Shown: positions 8,081 to 17,711, counted from the stretch's first letter. The stretch is DNA of 64,000 bases from Pusillimonas sp. UBA3987 (GCA_002384935.1 DGCD01000011.1:124001-188000), one strand, 5' to 3'. Notes: a model not told the origin generated them from the sequence alone. Numbers and translations: made by a program.

Positions 8081-9243
8081 CAATGATATATACAAGCGAT
8101 CATATTGAATTACAACGTTCGGCACTCAGGCTAATTGAAGCAGAGGTTAATCCTCATGTTGATGAATGGGAAGAGGCTGGGCAGTTTCCAGCGCACGAAG
8201 TTTTTAAAAAATTTGGTGATTTGGGGTTGTTGGGGATTAATAAACCCATGGAGTTCGGAGGTCTGGCGCTTGATTACAGTTATTCGCTTGCTTTTGCGGA
8301 AGCTCTGGGCGAGATAAATTGCGGTGGCGTGCCGTTGGCCATTGGTGTGCAGACTGACATGTGTACCCCTGCATTGGCAATTCACGGAAGTGATTTGTTG
8401 CGTGATGAGTTTCTCCGACCGTCGATAGCCGGTGATTTGGTGGGCTGCATTGGTGTCTCCGAACCATCCGCCGGGTCTGATGTCAGTGGCATTAAAACAG
8501 TTGCTAGAAAAGATGGTGATGACTATGTGATTGACGGTGGAAAACTGTGGATTACGAATGGCGCCCAGGCTGATTGGATGTGCATGTTGGCGAATACCAG
8601 TGATGGGCCTGTGCATAAATCGAAGTCACTTATTGTTGTTCCGCTGAAGTTGCCTGGAGTGACTGTAGCCAGGAAGCTCGATAAGCTTGGGATGCGGTCT
8701 TCGGATACCGCTCAGATTTATTTTGATGGCGTTAGGGTTCCGCAGCGATATCGGATTGGAGAGGAGGGTATGGGCTTTCGGTATCAAATGGTGCAGTTTC
8801 AAGAAGAGCGGATGTGGTCGGCAGCTAGTTTGTTGCGGCCGATGGAGCGAGCCATAACAGACGTGATCGCTTATACATCTGAGCGAACCGCATTTGGAAA
8901 AAAAATTATTCATAACCAATATGTGCGCTTTCGTCTTGCCGAACTGCAGTCAAAAATTGAAATGTTGCGTTCTCTTCTGTATCGGGCTGTTACCGAATAT
9001 GACGCGGGCCACGATGTGACGACATTGGCTTCCATGGCCAAACTTGAAAGCGGAAGAATGGTTCGTCTGGTGGCTGATACGTGTCTGCAATTTTACGGTG
9101 GTATGGGTTTTATGAACGAGACACCGATTTCCCGCCTTTATCGTGATGGGCGTGTCGCCTCTATTGGGGGGGGGGCAGATGAAATTATGCTCGAAATAAT
9201 CTCAAAGCGCCTTGGAATGTTGGATAACCGAGGGGGGAGTTAA
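8077..9243 (+). CDS. atuD: Acyl-CoA dehydrogenase, citronellyl-CoA dehydrogenase-like
   Basis: This 388-aa enzyme would form the 2-enoyl-CoA (cis-geranyl-CoA from citronellyl-CoA) that the carboxylase uses. FAD and substrate motifs include GVSEPSAGSD, KLWITNGAQ and YGGMGFM. As in the first dehydrogenase of the cluster, the usual C-terminal catalytic Glu is Gly (SIGGGADEIM). A Glu is found at the isovaleryl-type position (Glu244 in QEERMWS). The ATG overlaps the carboxylase beta stop in ATGA, and the biotin subunit starts directly after its stop, so it is translated with both subunits. This gene order matches the Pseudomonas atuCDEF arrangement with the hydratase moved downstream. Confidence 0.8.
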   Translation: MTMIYTSDHIELQRSALRLIEAEVNPHVDEWEEAGQFPAHEVFKKFGDLGLLGINKPMEFGGLALDYSYSLAFAEALGEINCGGVPLAIGVQTDMCTPALAIHGSDLLRDEFLRPSIAGDLVGCIGVSEPSAGSDVSGIKTVARKDGDDYVIDGGKLWITNGAQADWMCMLANTSDGPVHKSKSLIVVPLKLPGVTVARKLDKLGMRSSDTAQIYFDGVRVPQRYRIGEEGMGFRYQMVQFQEERMWSAASLLRPMERAITDVIAYTSERTAFGKKIIHNQYVRFRLAELQSKIEMLRSLLYRAVTEYDAGHDVTTLASMAKLESGRMVRLVADTCLQFYGGMGFMNETPISRLYRDGRVASIGGGADEIMLEIISKRLGMLDNRGGS

Positions 9244-11235
9244 GTGGTTAGCCTTTCTACTGATTCGCACTTCAGCAAAATATTGATTGCAAATCGCGGC
9301 GAAATCGCCATGCGTATTATTCGCAGTGCAAAATCCTTGGGATATTCGACAGTGGCGATTTATTCGCAAGCCGATGCTGATTTACCGCATGTCGCCAGCG
9401 CGGATTATGCTATCTGTGTTGGGTCAGCTGTGGCGAAAGACTCCTATCTCAGTATACCTAAAGTGATTGAAGCGGCGGTTCGTGCCGGCGCTCAAGCGGT
9501 GCATCCTGGGTACGGCTTTCTTTCCGAAAGTGCCGAATTCGCGTCAGCATGTAAAGAGGTAGGCTTAGTTTTTGTTGGTCCTTCGCCAGAGGCGATTCGC
9601 AGTATGGCCGACAAGTCAACTGCGAAGCAGCTGATGCATGATCACGGTGTGCCTTGCATACCTGGTTACGATGGTAGCACCCAAAGCGATAGCGTTATGA
9701 AGCAAGAGGCTGATCGTATAGGCTTTCCTGTCATGATCAAGGCCGTGGCTGGTGGTGGCGGTAAAGGTATGAGGCTAGTTCCCTCTTCTTCTGATATGGA
9801 AGGGGCATTACGAGGTGCGCGTTCTGAAGCAGAAAAATCGTTTGGGGATGGACGGTTGATGCTAGAGAAGGCAGTTATGAACGCTCGACACATCGAGGTG
9901 CAAATTTTCGGCGATCAGTATGGAAATTGTGTGTATCTTGGAGATCGTGATTGTTCGTTGCAACGTCGACACCAGAAAATTCTAGAGGAAGCGCCTGCCC
10001 CGGGGTTGTCAGCAACGCTCCGCCAGCGTCTTGGTGAAGCGGCTGTAAAGGCAGCTAAAGCTGTAGCGTATCAAGGTGCGGGTACGGTTGAGTTTTTGGT
10101 AACGCCCGAGGGTAATTTTTATTTCCTTGAAATGAATACTCGCCTCCAGGTTGAGCACCCCGTAACTGAACTCATAACCGGGCAGGACTTGGTCGCGTGG
10201 CAGCTTAACGTAGCAGCGGGTATGCCTCTACCCTTAACACAAGACCAAATTTCGATAAATGGGCATGCTATCGAAGTACGTGTTTATGCGGAGGATCCTG
10301 CTTCAGGTTTTCTGCCGCAGTCTGGTGTACTAACTATCTGGCATCCGCCTACTGGTCATGGTGTTCGTGTCGATCACGGTTTATGTGAAGGAGCCAATAT
10401 TTCGACGCATTATGACCCGATGATTGCCAAAGTTATTGCGCATGGGAGTGATAGGGAAGCGGCGAGGCGAAGGCTGTGTAGGGCCGTTGAAAACTTTGCG
10501 ATTGGTGGGATACGCACAAATTTGCTCTTTTTGTTGCAGTGCTTGAATAGCGCTGAATTTATGAAAGCCGGCTTTGATACGGAGTTTCTGGATCGACAGA
10601 CTTGGAACCATGAAATGACGTTGAAACCCTGCCGAGAATTGATGGCTGTTGCTGCTGCGTTTTATTACGACCGTTTGCATTTGTTGGTTGGTGCGGAGTT
10701 TCAGGGTTGGCACAGTAGAGGGCAGGTAGAGCAAGTCATAGCTTTAGAGTCACAAGGATGTGACGTTTCATTAACCGTCTTACGGTCTGCATCTCGTGAA
10801 CGCGAATTTAAAGTGCATGATGACTTGGGCAGTCACGAAATCCGGATAGTTTCTATTGAGCCGGTGCCGCGAATTGAAATTGATGGCATACAGCAAACCA
10901 TTCATTTGGCGTGGGCTGGAGAGGAGCTGCATCTAGTTTGTCAGGGGGGCTATTTCTCTTTTAGGCCCAAGGTTTCTACTAGATTTGACAAAGAGGCTGC
11001 TGAAGGAACAGCGACGTTGAAATCTCCTATGTCCGGGCTGGTTGCTAAGGTTAACGTTGCTTTGGGGGATCGTGTTGTTGCCGGCCAGATATTAGTGATT
11101 TTAGAAGCGATGAAAATGGAGCTTGAGCTTAGCTCGCCCATTTCAGGTTTTGTTACGCAATTAGAAGCGACTGCTGAAATGCAAGTTGGAATGGGTGAGA
11201 CTTTGGTAAGAGTGAATGTGGATAACGAGCAATAA
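9244..11235 (+). CDS. atuF: Acyl-CoA carboxylase alpha subunit (biotin carboxylase plus biotin carrier), AtuF-like
   Basis: This 663-aa subunit carboxylates its own biotin with ATP and bicarbonate. The biotin carboxylase part runs from ILIANRGEIAMRI (residue ~13) through the ATP-grasp loop AVAGGGGKGMR to EMNTRLQVEHPVTE. A middle BT-like segment connects to the biotinyl domain, whose EAMKM motif places biotin on Lys624. The GTG start directly follows the preceding stop, so translation is coupled. It differs from the methylcrotonyl enzyme mainly by context and partner. Together with the beta subunit at 6470 it should form the alpha6-beta6 complex typical of this family. Confidence 0.83.
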   Translation: MVSLSTDSHFSKILIANRGEIAMRIIRSAKSLGYSTVAIYSQADADLPHVASADYAICVGSAVAKDSYLSIPKVIEAAVRAGAQAVHPGYGFLSESAEFASACKEVGLVFVGPSPEAIRSMADKSTAKQLMHDHGVPCIPGYDGSTQSDSVMKQEADRIGFPVMIKAVAGGGGKGMRLVPSSSDMEGALRGARSEAEKSFGDGRLMLEKAVMNARHIEVQIFGDQYGNCVYLGDRDCSLQRRHQKILEEAPAPGLSATLRQRLGEAAVKAAKAVAYQGAGTVEFLVTPEGNFYFLEMNTRLQVEHPVTELITGQDLVAWQLNVAAGMPLPLTQDQISINGHAIEVRVYAEDPASGFLPQSGVLTIWHPPTGHGVRVDHGLCEGANISTHYDPMIAKVIAHGSDREAARRRLCRAVENFAIGGIRTNLLFLLQCLNSAEFMKAGFDTEFLDRQTWNHEMTLKPCRELMAVAAAFYYDRLHLLVGAEFQGWHSRGQVEQVIALESQGCDVSLTVLRSASREREFKVHDDLGSHEIRIVSIEPVPRIEIDGIQQTIHLAWAGEELHLVCQGGYFSFRPKVSTRFDKEAAEGTATLKSPMSGLVAKVNVALGDRVVAGQILVILEAMKMELELSSPISGFVTQLEATAEMQVGMGETLVRVNVDNEQ

Positions 11236-11264
11236 ACCGAGCTGAAAATAAATAGGAGACAAGT

Positions 11265-13118
11265 ATGGTGTCAATGCGCTCAATTGAATTGGGTCCCAGA
11301 GGTGACGTGGTAAGTCAGCAGCCTGATGGCTCGTTAGTGATTGGCTCTCCAGAACGACTTGGAGACTTTCCTGACAGCTACACAGAGCGTTTGGCGCATT
11401 GGGCAAAGAAAGACCCAGATAGACTTTTTTTGGCCCAACGTAACACTGAGGGAGGATGGAGAAAGGTTACTTACGGGGAGGCTTACCAAAAAATTCGATC
11501 GATCGCGCAAGCGTTGTTAGAAAAAGAGTTGTCTCAAGATCGTCCTCTTGCGATTTTGTCTGGAAATTCAATTGAGCACGCATTAATGGCTTTGGCCGCG
11601 ATGCATGTGGGTATTGTTGTGTCGCCGATCTCCGTTGCTTTCTCCTTATTATCGCGTGACTACGTCAAATTGCGACATGTTTTGGATTTGCTTAAGCCGG
11701 GCATGGTGTTTGTCGATGATTTGCGAAAATTTGAGCCTGCGCTTAAGGCAACGCTCATGAACGATGTGGAGGTCGTTGCTGTCGACGCGGCTGGATCTAC
11801 GTTGGCTGCAACTAATTATGACGTATTGGAAGGTTGCTCGCCGACAGATGCTGTCGATACAGCTGCGGAAAGCGTTAACGGTGACACCATTGCAAAAGTG
11901 TTGTTTACCTCGGGTTCCTCTGCTTTACCTAAAGGCGCAATAAACACACATCGCATGATGTGTGCAAATCAGCAAATGGCTTCGCAAACCTGGCCATTTC
12001 TAAACTCTAATCCTCCCGTTCTGATTGATTGGCTTCCCTGGAATCATACCTTTGGGGGGAATTTCGTATTTGGTTTAAGTCTTTATCACGGAGGATCATT
12101 TTATCTGGATGATGGGAAACCAATGCCTGGAGAGATTGAAAAATCTCTTCGAAACTTGCTTGAAATATCACCAACACTCTATTTCGGCGTGCCGAAAATG
12201 TATGAATTGCTGCTGCTCCACATGGAAAAGGATCCGTCTCTGCGAGAGTCTTTCTTTTCGCAGTTGCAAATGATTTTTTATGCAGCTGCGGGTATGCCAG
12301 AAGCCACATGGCATGGTTTACGCAAGTTATCTATTGAAACGTTGAGCGAACGCGTATTTATGACGACAACTCTGGGTTCGACTGAAACTGGGCCACTCGC
12401 TATTACCGCTAATTGGGATGCGGATTTTCCAAACGTTTTGGGCCTGCCCGTTCCAGGAGTTGAGGTCAAGCTTGTTCCGGTTGGGCGAAAACAGGAAATG
12501 CGAGTGAAGGGCCTAAACATTACGCCTGGTTATTGGAAGCAGCCCGAGCTGACGGCCAAGGCTTTTGACGAGGATGGTTGGTACTGTATTGGTGATGCCG
12601 TCGCTTTTCTCGATCGCGACGACCCGGCAAAAGGTTTGATTTTCGATGGACGAATCGCGGAAGATTACAAATTGTCTACAGGGACGTGGGTTAATGCCGG
12701 CCCTTTAAGATTCTCCGCTTGTAATGAGTTTTCGCCATTGGTTCGCGATGTCTTGCCGGTTGGACATGACCGGGATGAAGTCGGGTTATTGGTTTTTCCA
12801 GAGGTTGAGATGTGCAGGCAGATTAGTGGACAATTGGCGGAGGCTTCTGTGCGAGAAATCTTGGCCCATGAAGCTGTGCGAAAAGAGTTTCAGCAGCGTT
12901 TGAATCGATTGGCATCTCGGGGCACGTCCAGTGTCAATACGGTGACTCGAATCATTCTAGTTGAAGAGCCTCTTACAGGTATTGAGTTAACAGATAAAAA
13001 TACGTTGAGTTTTAACGTTGTTCTCGAAAGGCGTGCGACAGATGTTGTTGAGTTGTATGAGAAGACGCCTTCTTCAAGAGTAATTATGGCCGACGTTAAA
13101 AGGGTCTCTTCGCCATGA
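11265..13118 (+). CDS. AMP-dependent acyl/aryl-CoA ligase, feruloyl-CoA synthetase-like
   Basis: This 617-aa adenylate-forming enzyme activates a carboxylic acid to its CoA thioester. The AGGAGA ribosome site precedes the ATG. The P-loop-like motif LFTSGSSALPKGAINTH lies near residues 212-230. TLGSTETGP follows, then the RVKGLNITPGYWKQPE hinge region and a C-terminal TDKN segment where the catalytic Lys of the family is expected. The order and the ITDKN-xx-LERRA ending are like feruloyl-CoA synthetases rather than medium-chain ligases. In this cluster it takes the place of AtuH, probably activating citronellate or geranate. A hydroxycinnamate substrate cannot be excluded. Confidence 0.75.
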   Translation: MVSMRSIELGPRGDVVSQQPDGSLVIGSPERLGDFPDSYTERLAHWAKKDPDRLFLAQRNTEGGWRKVTYGEAYQKIRSIAQALLEKELSQDRPLAILSGNSIEHALMALAAMHVGIVVSPISVAFSLLSRDYVKLRHVLDLLKPGMVFVDDLRKFEPALKATLMNDVEVVAVDAAGSTLAATNYDVLEGCSPTDAVDTAAESVNGDTIAKVLFTSGSSALPKGAINTHRMMCANQQMASQTWPFLNSNPPVLIDWLPWNHTFGGNFVFGLSLYHGGSFYLDDGKPMPGEIEKSLRNLLEISPTLYFGVPKMYELLLLHMEKDPSLRESFFSQLQMIFYAAAGMPEATWHGLRKLSIETLSERVFMTTTLGSTETGPLAITANWDADFPNVLGLPVPGVEVKLVPVGRKQEMRVKGLNITPGYWKQPELTAKAFDEDGWYCIGDAVAFLDRDDPAKGLIFDGRIAEDYKLSTGTWVNAGPLRFSACNEFSPLVRDVLPVGHDRDEVGLLVFPEVEMCRQISGQLAEASVREILAHEAVRKEFQQRLNRLASRGTSSVNTVTRIILVEEPLTGIELTDKNTLSFNVVLERRATDVVELYEKTPSSRVIMADVKRVSSP

Positions 13119-13921
13119 ATTCAACGACAACTGACGCTAATGCACACTTATTAATTGAAAGGCGTGGACCAGCGCTTTGGTTGATTATTAACAGGGAGGC
13201 TAGAAGGAACGCAATTAGCTCGGACGTGCTCTCAGGCATTAGTCGCGGTTTGGACATTGCCGAAGCGAATTCTGACATCCGTTGTGTTGTGCTTACGGGT
13301 GCGGGGAGAAAGGCTTTTTGTGCGGGAGGAGACCTGCAAACCTCAGATCCGTTTGTGATTGACCCTTTGAATCCTTATGTTGCAGCGGCAGATTTGTTTC
13401 GAAAAGCCCATAGGTCGACTGTGCCACTAGTGGCGAGAGTTAATGGCGCTTGCTTTGCTGGCGGCATGGGTTTAATGGCAATGTGCGATTTAGCGGTTGC
13501 GACAGAGACCGCACGGTTCTCTTTGCCAGAGGTTAGAGTAGGGGTGTTTCCTGCGCAGGTACTCAGCGTTCTGCAACATTTGCTACCTCGTCGAGCTCTC
13601 GTTGAAATGTGTTTGACTGGAGAACCAATCTCAGCAGTTAAAGCGATGGAATTGAGTTTGGTAAATGCTGTGCACGTCGATGTTGATGTTGCATTGGAAG
13701 AGCTTATGAGTAGATTGCTTAAAGGATCTCCTTCTGCAATCAAGCGTGGCCTTTATACGCTAAAGAAAATGGAGCGAATGTCATTTGAGGAGTCTGCTGC
13801 CTTTGCGGAAAGCCAGATTGCGCTGTTTGCGTTGACCGATGATGCGAAAGAGGGGGTGAAAGCATTCATGGATAAAAGAGTGCCCCGTTGGTGCGCCAAG
13901 GGAGGAGACGAAGATGTCTGA
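13115..13921 (+). CDS. Enoyl-CoA hydratase/isomerase family protein, AtuE-like
   Basis: This is a 268-aa crotonase-fold enzyme that probably hydrates the carboxylated enoyl-CoA (isohexenylglutaconyl-CoA in the atu pathway). The oxyanion-hole segments GAGRKAFCAGGDL (residues ~62-74) and NGACFAGGMGLMAMCD (~109-124) are clear, and the second catalytic region reads SLPEVRVGVFP. The glutamate usually found in the GGGCELA motif is absent (GGMGLMA). That leaves only the Glu of PEV as a likely acid-base, so hydration must be confirmed. It overlaps the ligase by four bases and the AtuA gene by eight, showing tight translational coupling. Confidence 0.72.
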   Translation: MNSTTTDANAHLLIERRGPALWLIINREARRNAISSDVLSGISRGLDIAEANSDIRCVVLTGAGRKAFCAGGDLQTSDPFVIDPLNPYVAAADLFRKAHRSTVPLVARVNGACFAGGMGLMAMCDLAVATETARFSLPEVRVGVFPAQVLSVLQHLLPRRALVEMCLTGEPISAVKAMELSLVNAVHVDVDVALEELMSRLLKGSPSAIKRGLYTLKKMERMSFEESAAFAESQIALFALTDDAKEGVKAFMDKRVPRWCAKGGDEDV

Positions 13922-15728
13922 CAGTGTAGTTCGGATTGGTGGAGCGTCTGGGTTCTGGGGTGATAGTCAAATTGCTATTCCGCAGTTAATTAATAAGGGC
14001 AATGTACAGTACTTGGTTTTTGACTATTTGGCCGAGCTGACAATGTCGCTTTTGGCTGCCGCTAAGAGGAAGGATCCAGATAAAGGATATGCGGTTGACT
14101 TTGTTGAGCAAATTAAGCCTCACATAAAGCAGCTACTTGAGAAGGGCATCCGAGTGGTGAGCAACGCGGGGGGCGTAAATCCGCATGCGTGCGCCGCCGC
14201 TTTACAGGCCTTTTCTGATGAAGCGGGATTGAGCTTAAATGTCGCAGTAGTCGAGGGTGATAACGTCTTACATCTGATCCCTGACCTTCGCAAGTCTGAT
14301 GTTAGGGAGTTTCAAAGTGGCGCGTCACTACCTGACAAGGTGGTGACTGCCAATGCTTATCTTGGCGCAAGGCCGATCAAGCTAGCCTTAGATGCCGGTG
14401 CGGACATTGTAATTACTGGAAGATGTGTCGATAGCGCTGTCACGTTGGGTGTTTTGATGCATCACTTTTCCTGGTCACCAGGTGACTACGACAAAATGGC
14501 GATGGGTAGTTTGGCTGGGCATATCATTGAGTGTGGTTGCCAGGCTACCGGCGGCCTGCATACAGATTGGAGACAAGTCCCCGACTGGGCCAACATGGGC
14601 TATCCCATTGTCGAGGTCTCGCCGGATGCTGGTTTTAGCGTAACAAAGCCAAAAGGGACGGGAGGTTTGGTTTGTGTGCCGGCTATAGCAGAACAAATAC
14701 TTTATGAAGTCGGTAACCCAGCACAATATCTTTTGCCGGATGTTATTTGCGATTTTACAAATGTCAAGCTGTTCCAACAAAGTGATGATCGTGTGAAGGT
14801 TGAGGGTGCGATCGGCTTTTCGCCTACGCCGACGTACAAAGTTTGCGCGACGTATTTAGATGGTTACCGGGCGGTTGCGCAACTGACAATCGTAGGTTTT
14901 GATGCCTGCGCTAAAGCAAAACGAACTGCCCAGGCAATTCTAGACCGTTCGAGAATGTTGTTCGAGAATGAAAAAACAGGTGACTTTACTGATACTTTGG
15001 TCGAAATTTTAGGTAGTGAGTCGGCGTACGGTCCTCATACTCAAAGCGTTCAGCCGCGAGAGGTTGTGATGAGACTGGCAGTATCGCATACTAGCAAAGA
15101 GGCGTTGCAGTTATTCTCTCGAGAAATTGCAGCAGCAGGGACGTCTTGGGCGCCGGGTACCACAGGAATTACAGGTAGGCCTACTGTAATGCCTATTTTA
15201 AAGCAATTTTCGTTTTTGCTAAATAAATCTAAAGTTCCGGTTCAGGTGGTCCTTGGACAAAATGTGGTGACGAAATTTGTATCGCCCCCGCCTCCAGACG
15301 CAGCGGAACAGTCCATCAAAGGCGACCCTGAGAAAAGGGCGCAGGAAGAAGCGGTAAGCAGCAGTAACGATGAGCTAATAAGCGCGGAGTTTATATCAGT
15401 TCCGCTAATAACGGTAGCCTATGCTCGGAGCGGGGATAAGGGCGACACATGCAATATTGGTGTGATTGCCAGATCTCCTGAGCTGATACCTTATTTAAGG
15501 AAAGCGCTTGATCCAAACAAGGTAAAGGAGTATTTGTCTCACTTGGTAAAGGGCGACGTAACCCGGTTCGAAGTTCCGGGCATCAATGCGTTTAATTTCT
15601 TGTGCTCTGAGGCTCTCGGTGGAGGGGGGATGGCTTCCCTACGTAACGATCCGTTCGGTAAAAGTATGGCTCAGATACTTTTGGCTATGCCTGTTAGTGT
15701 TCCCAAAAAGCTAGTGAAGTCGGTGTGA
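13914..15728 (+). CDS. atuA: AtuA-like protein (DUF1446), acyclic terpene utilisation
   Basis: This 604-aa cytosolic protein belongs to the DUF1446/AtuA family, which is restricted mainly to atu-type and related branched acyl-CoA clusters. The family core runs from VRIGGASGFWGDS (residue 6) through SNAGGVNPHACA and ITGRCVDSAV, to about residue 455. After a charged linker (~460-490) there is a second AtuA-like ferredoxin-fold domain (LITVAYARSGDKGDTCNIG). The biochemical activity of the family is unknown to me. Its presence is the best single marker that this cluster is atu-type and not the leucine (liu) pathway. It overlaps the hydratase gene, and no terminator is visible after it. Confidence 0.85.
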   Translation: MSDSVVRIGGASGFWGDSQIAIPQLINKGNVQYLVFDYLAELTMSLLAAAKRKDPDKGYAVDFVEQIKPHIKQLLEKGIRVVSNAGGVNPHACAAALQAFSDEAGLSLNVAVVEGDNVLHLIPDLRKSDVREFQSGASLPDKVVTANAYLGARPIKLALDAGADIVITGRCVDSAVTLGVLMHHFSWSPGDYDKMAMGSLAGHIIECGCQATGGLHTDWRQVPDWANMGYPIVEVSPDAGFSVTKPKGTGGLVCVPAIAEQILYEVGNPAQYLLPDVICDFTNVKLFQQSDDRVKVEGAIGFSPTPTYKVCATYLDGYRAVAQLTIVGFDACAKAKRTAQAILDRSRMLFENEKTGDFTDTLVEILGSESAYGPHTQSVQPREVVMRLAVSHTSKEALQLFSREIAAAGTSWAPGTTGITGRPTVMPILKQFSFLLNKSKVPVQVVLGQNVVTKFVSPPPPDAAEQSIKGDPEKRAQEEAVSSSNDELISAEFISVPLITVAYARSGDKGDTCNIGVIARSPELIPYLRKALDPNKVKEYLSHLVKGDVTRFEVPGINAFNFLCSEALGGGGMASLRNDPFGKSMAQILLAMPVSVPKKLVKSV

Positions 15729-15819
15729 GATATAGATCAAAAAGCGGCAGAAAAAAGGTCTATAAGTTGTAAAAAGCAGTATTTTTCATGATGCATTTTT
15801 ATAAAACTTGGAGCGAGAC

Positions 15820-16974
15820 ATGAGACTTTTAAAAAAAGCGGTGGGTTTGGTTTTTGCAGTTGGGTGTGTCGGTATGTTGGTGAGTAACTCGGTGAAGGCC
15901 GATGTTACGGTTGGTGTTATTTTGTCGATGACAGGGCCTGGATCTGCTGTTGGCGTACCGACGAGAAAAGTGTTGGAACAAGTGCCAAAGGAGATTGGTG
16001 GGCACAAGCTTAATATCATTGTGCATGACGATAAAAGTGACCCTTCAACGGCGACAGCGTTAGCAAGACGTATGGCCATTGACGAAAAGGCTGATGTATT
16101 GATTGGCTCTAGCCTTGTGCCTGGGAACATCGCTGTTGCGTCTGTTGCTAAAGAGGCGGGAACTGTTCATTTCACGCTCGCGCCTACTGTTCTGAATGCA
16201 GTTGACAATCCGTGGAGCTTTAACCTTCCTCCTCAGACCACGTTGATGGCGTCAGCGGTATTCGATCATATGAAGGCTGAAGGTGTGAAGAAAGTTGGAT
16301 ATGTGGGTTTTTCGGACTCATGGGGTGAGCAGTGGTTGGTTGAGCTGAAGAAGCACGAAGCCAGCGGTGCGGTAGAGGTTGTAGGTGAAGAACGGTTTAG
16401 TCGTGGGGATAGCTCCGTAATGGGGCAAGTTTTAAAATTATTGTCACAAAAGCCGGATGCGATACTGGTTGGTGCTACCAGTTCGGCAGCAGGTTTGGTG
16501 CAGAAGACGTTACGTGAACAGCGCTATGATGGTCCAATTTACCACACACACGGCGCCACCACACCGGATTTTGTGCGTATTGCCGAGGCAACGGCTGAAG
16601 GTGCTATCGCTCCTGCTGGACCAAGCACTGTGGCAGAAGAGTTGCCGGATTCAAATATGACTAAAGCTGCGGGCGTGACATTTGTGAAAAATTACGAGGA
16701 CAAGCATGGTGCTGGGACTCGTACGCCGTTTGCTGCGCATTTGAATGATGGCTTCATTGTCTTGCAAACCGCTATCCCGGCAGCCGTGAAAGTCGCACAA
16801 CCTGGCACTGATGAATTTCGCGAAGCGCTGAAGGTGGCCGTCGAAAACTTGAAGGAGTTGCCTGCGAGTCAGGGGGTGTATAACTACGCTGCGACGGATC
16901 ACGATGGGCTGGATGAGCGTGCGCGGGTTTTAGTTGTGGTGAAAGACGGGGCTTGGAGGTATTTGTCGGACTAA
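15820..16974 (+). CDS. Periplasmic binding protein of a Liv-type ABC transporter, without its own permease
   Basis: This is a 384-aa precursor whose signal peptide (MRLLKKAVGLVFAVGCVGMLVSNSVKA) precedes the mature start DVTVGVILSMTGPG. The ATG at 15820 has GGAGCG ahead of it and is preferred to the TTG at 15808. The fold is the branched-chain amino acid or aromatic acid binding class (Peripla_BP_6). It is the last gene of the atu-like cluster, about 90 bp after atuA. No permease or ATPase follows, so it may deliver a terpenoid or aromatic acid to one of the other Liv systems, such as that at 23.7-27.0 kb. Confidence 0.8.
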   Translation: MRLLKKAVGLVFAVGCVGMLVSNSVKADVTVGVILSMTGPGSAVGVPTRKVLEQVPKEIGGHKLNIIVHDDKSDPSTATALARRMAIDEKADVLIGSSLVPGNIAVASVAKEAGTVHFTLAPTVLNAVDNPWSFNLPPQTTLMASAVFDHMKAEGVKKVGYVGFSDSWGEQWLVELKKHEASGAVEVVGEERFSRGDSSVMGQVLKLLSQKPDAILVGATSSAAGLVQKTLREQRYDGPIYHTHGATTPDFVRIAEATAEGAIAPAGPSTVAEELPDSNMTKAAGVTFVKNYEDKHGAGTRTPFAAHLNDGFIVLQTAIPAAVKVAQPGTDEFREALKVAVENLKELPASQGVYNYAATDHDGLDERARVLVVVKDGAWRYLSD

Positions 16975-17036
16975 AGTCGCACAATTCTTTGCCTCTAAAG
17001 AGTGGAGATCGCGGTCTAGGCTATTGCGTAAACAGG

Positions 17037-17711
17037 TTAATACGTGTTGGGATCTACGATCAAGCTTTGTTCCTGCGTATGTGCATGTTCGCGAAATAAA
17101 AATTCGGCGCGGTCGCCCTGGCCGGCTTCAATGGCATCCACAATGGCGTGGTGCTGCCGATGGGCATAAAACAAAAAGTCGAACATGCGCTCTTTGTTGG
17201 TATTTGAAAAGGCAACGCTTAAGGGTGCCGTGAACGGCACCACATTGCAGCGTTCGGTCAGGCTTTCCAGTAGCGGCATGTTGGCCGCTTCCGTTATCAG
17301 CGCATGGAACCGAGCATTCATTTGTGCATAACGCAGTTCGTCGTCGTCTTGCAGTTGCCGTTGCGTGAATAAAGCATCGCCTTCGGCCAGGCAGGCTTTA
17401 AGGGCCGATAGCACGGTGGCCGATACGCCTTTTTCTGCCACATGACGGGCCGCGAAGCCTTCAAGCAGGGCACGAATACGCACGGCCTCGACACTGTTCT
17501 GGGTGGTGAAGGCGCGAACGGAGTAACCTCGTTTACCCGCGGACACCAGCAACCCCTCTTGCGCTAAAGCAGGCAGAGCCTGGCGAACGGGCGTGCGGGA
17601 GACGCCCAGGCGAGTTGCCAGCTCGGCCTCGGTTATGCGCTCGCCGGGTGCCAACTCGCCGCTAAGCACCATTTCTCGCAGTTGAACAACAACGGTTGAG
17701 TGAGTGTTCAT
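17037..17711 (-). CDS. GntR-family regulator (FadR/FCD subfamily)
   Basis: This is a 224-aa regulator. The winged helix-turn-helix covers residues 1-70 (LREMVLSGELAPGERITEAELATRLGVSRTPVRQALPALAQEGLL). An all-helical FCD effector domain follows (residues ~90-215), with metal-ligand-type positions in AQMNARFHALITEA and FLFREHAHTQEQ. It is divergent from the ring-cleavage dioxygenase genes, and the 172-bp gap holds two GGATCCCAAAA-containing palindromes. It most likely represses that operon until an aromatic intermediate binds. VanR, a relative, binds a similar ATTGGATCCAAT site in Caulobacter as I recall. Confidence 0.85.
   Translation of the reverse strand: MNTHSTVVVQLREMVLSGELAPGERITEAELATRLGVSRTPVRQALPALAQEGLLVSAGKRGYSVRAFTTQNSVEAVRIRALLEGFAARHVAEKGVSATVLSALKACLAEGDALFTQRQLQDDDELRYAQMNARFHALITEAANMPLLESLTERCNVVPFTAPLSVAFSNTNKERMFDFLFYAHRQHHAIVDAIEAGQGDRAEFLFREHAHTQEQSLIVDPNTY

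Noticed and set aside
3628..15728. Leucine/isovalerate (liu) degradation cluster
   Set aside because: No HMG-CoA lyase or MerR regulator is present, while AtuA, the AtuB-like SDR and the Gly in the carboxylase pocket point to the atu type.
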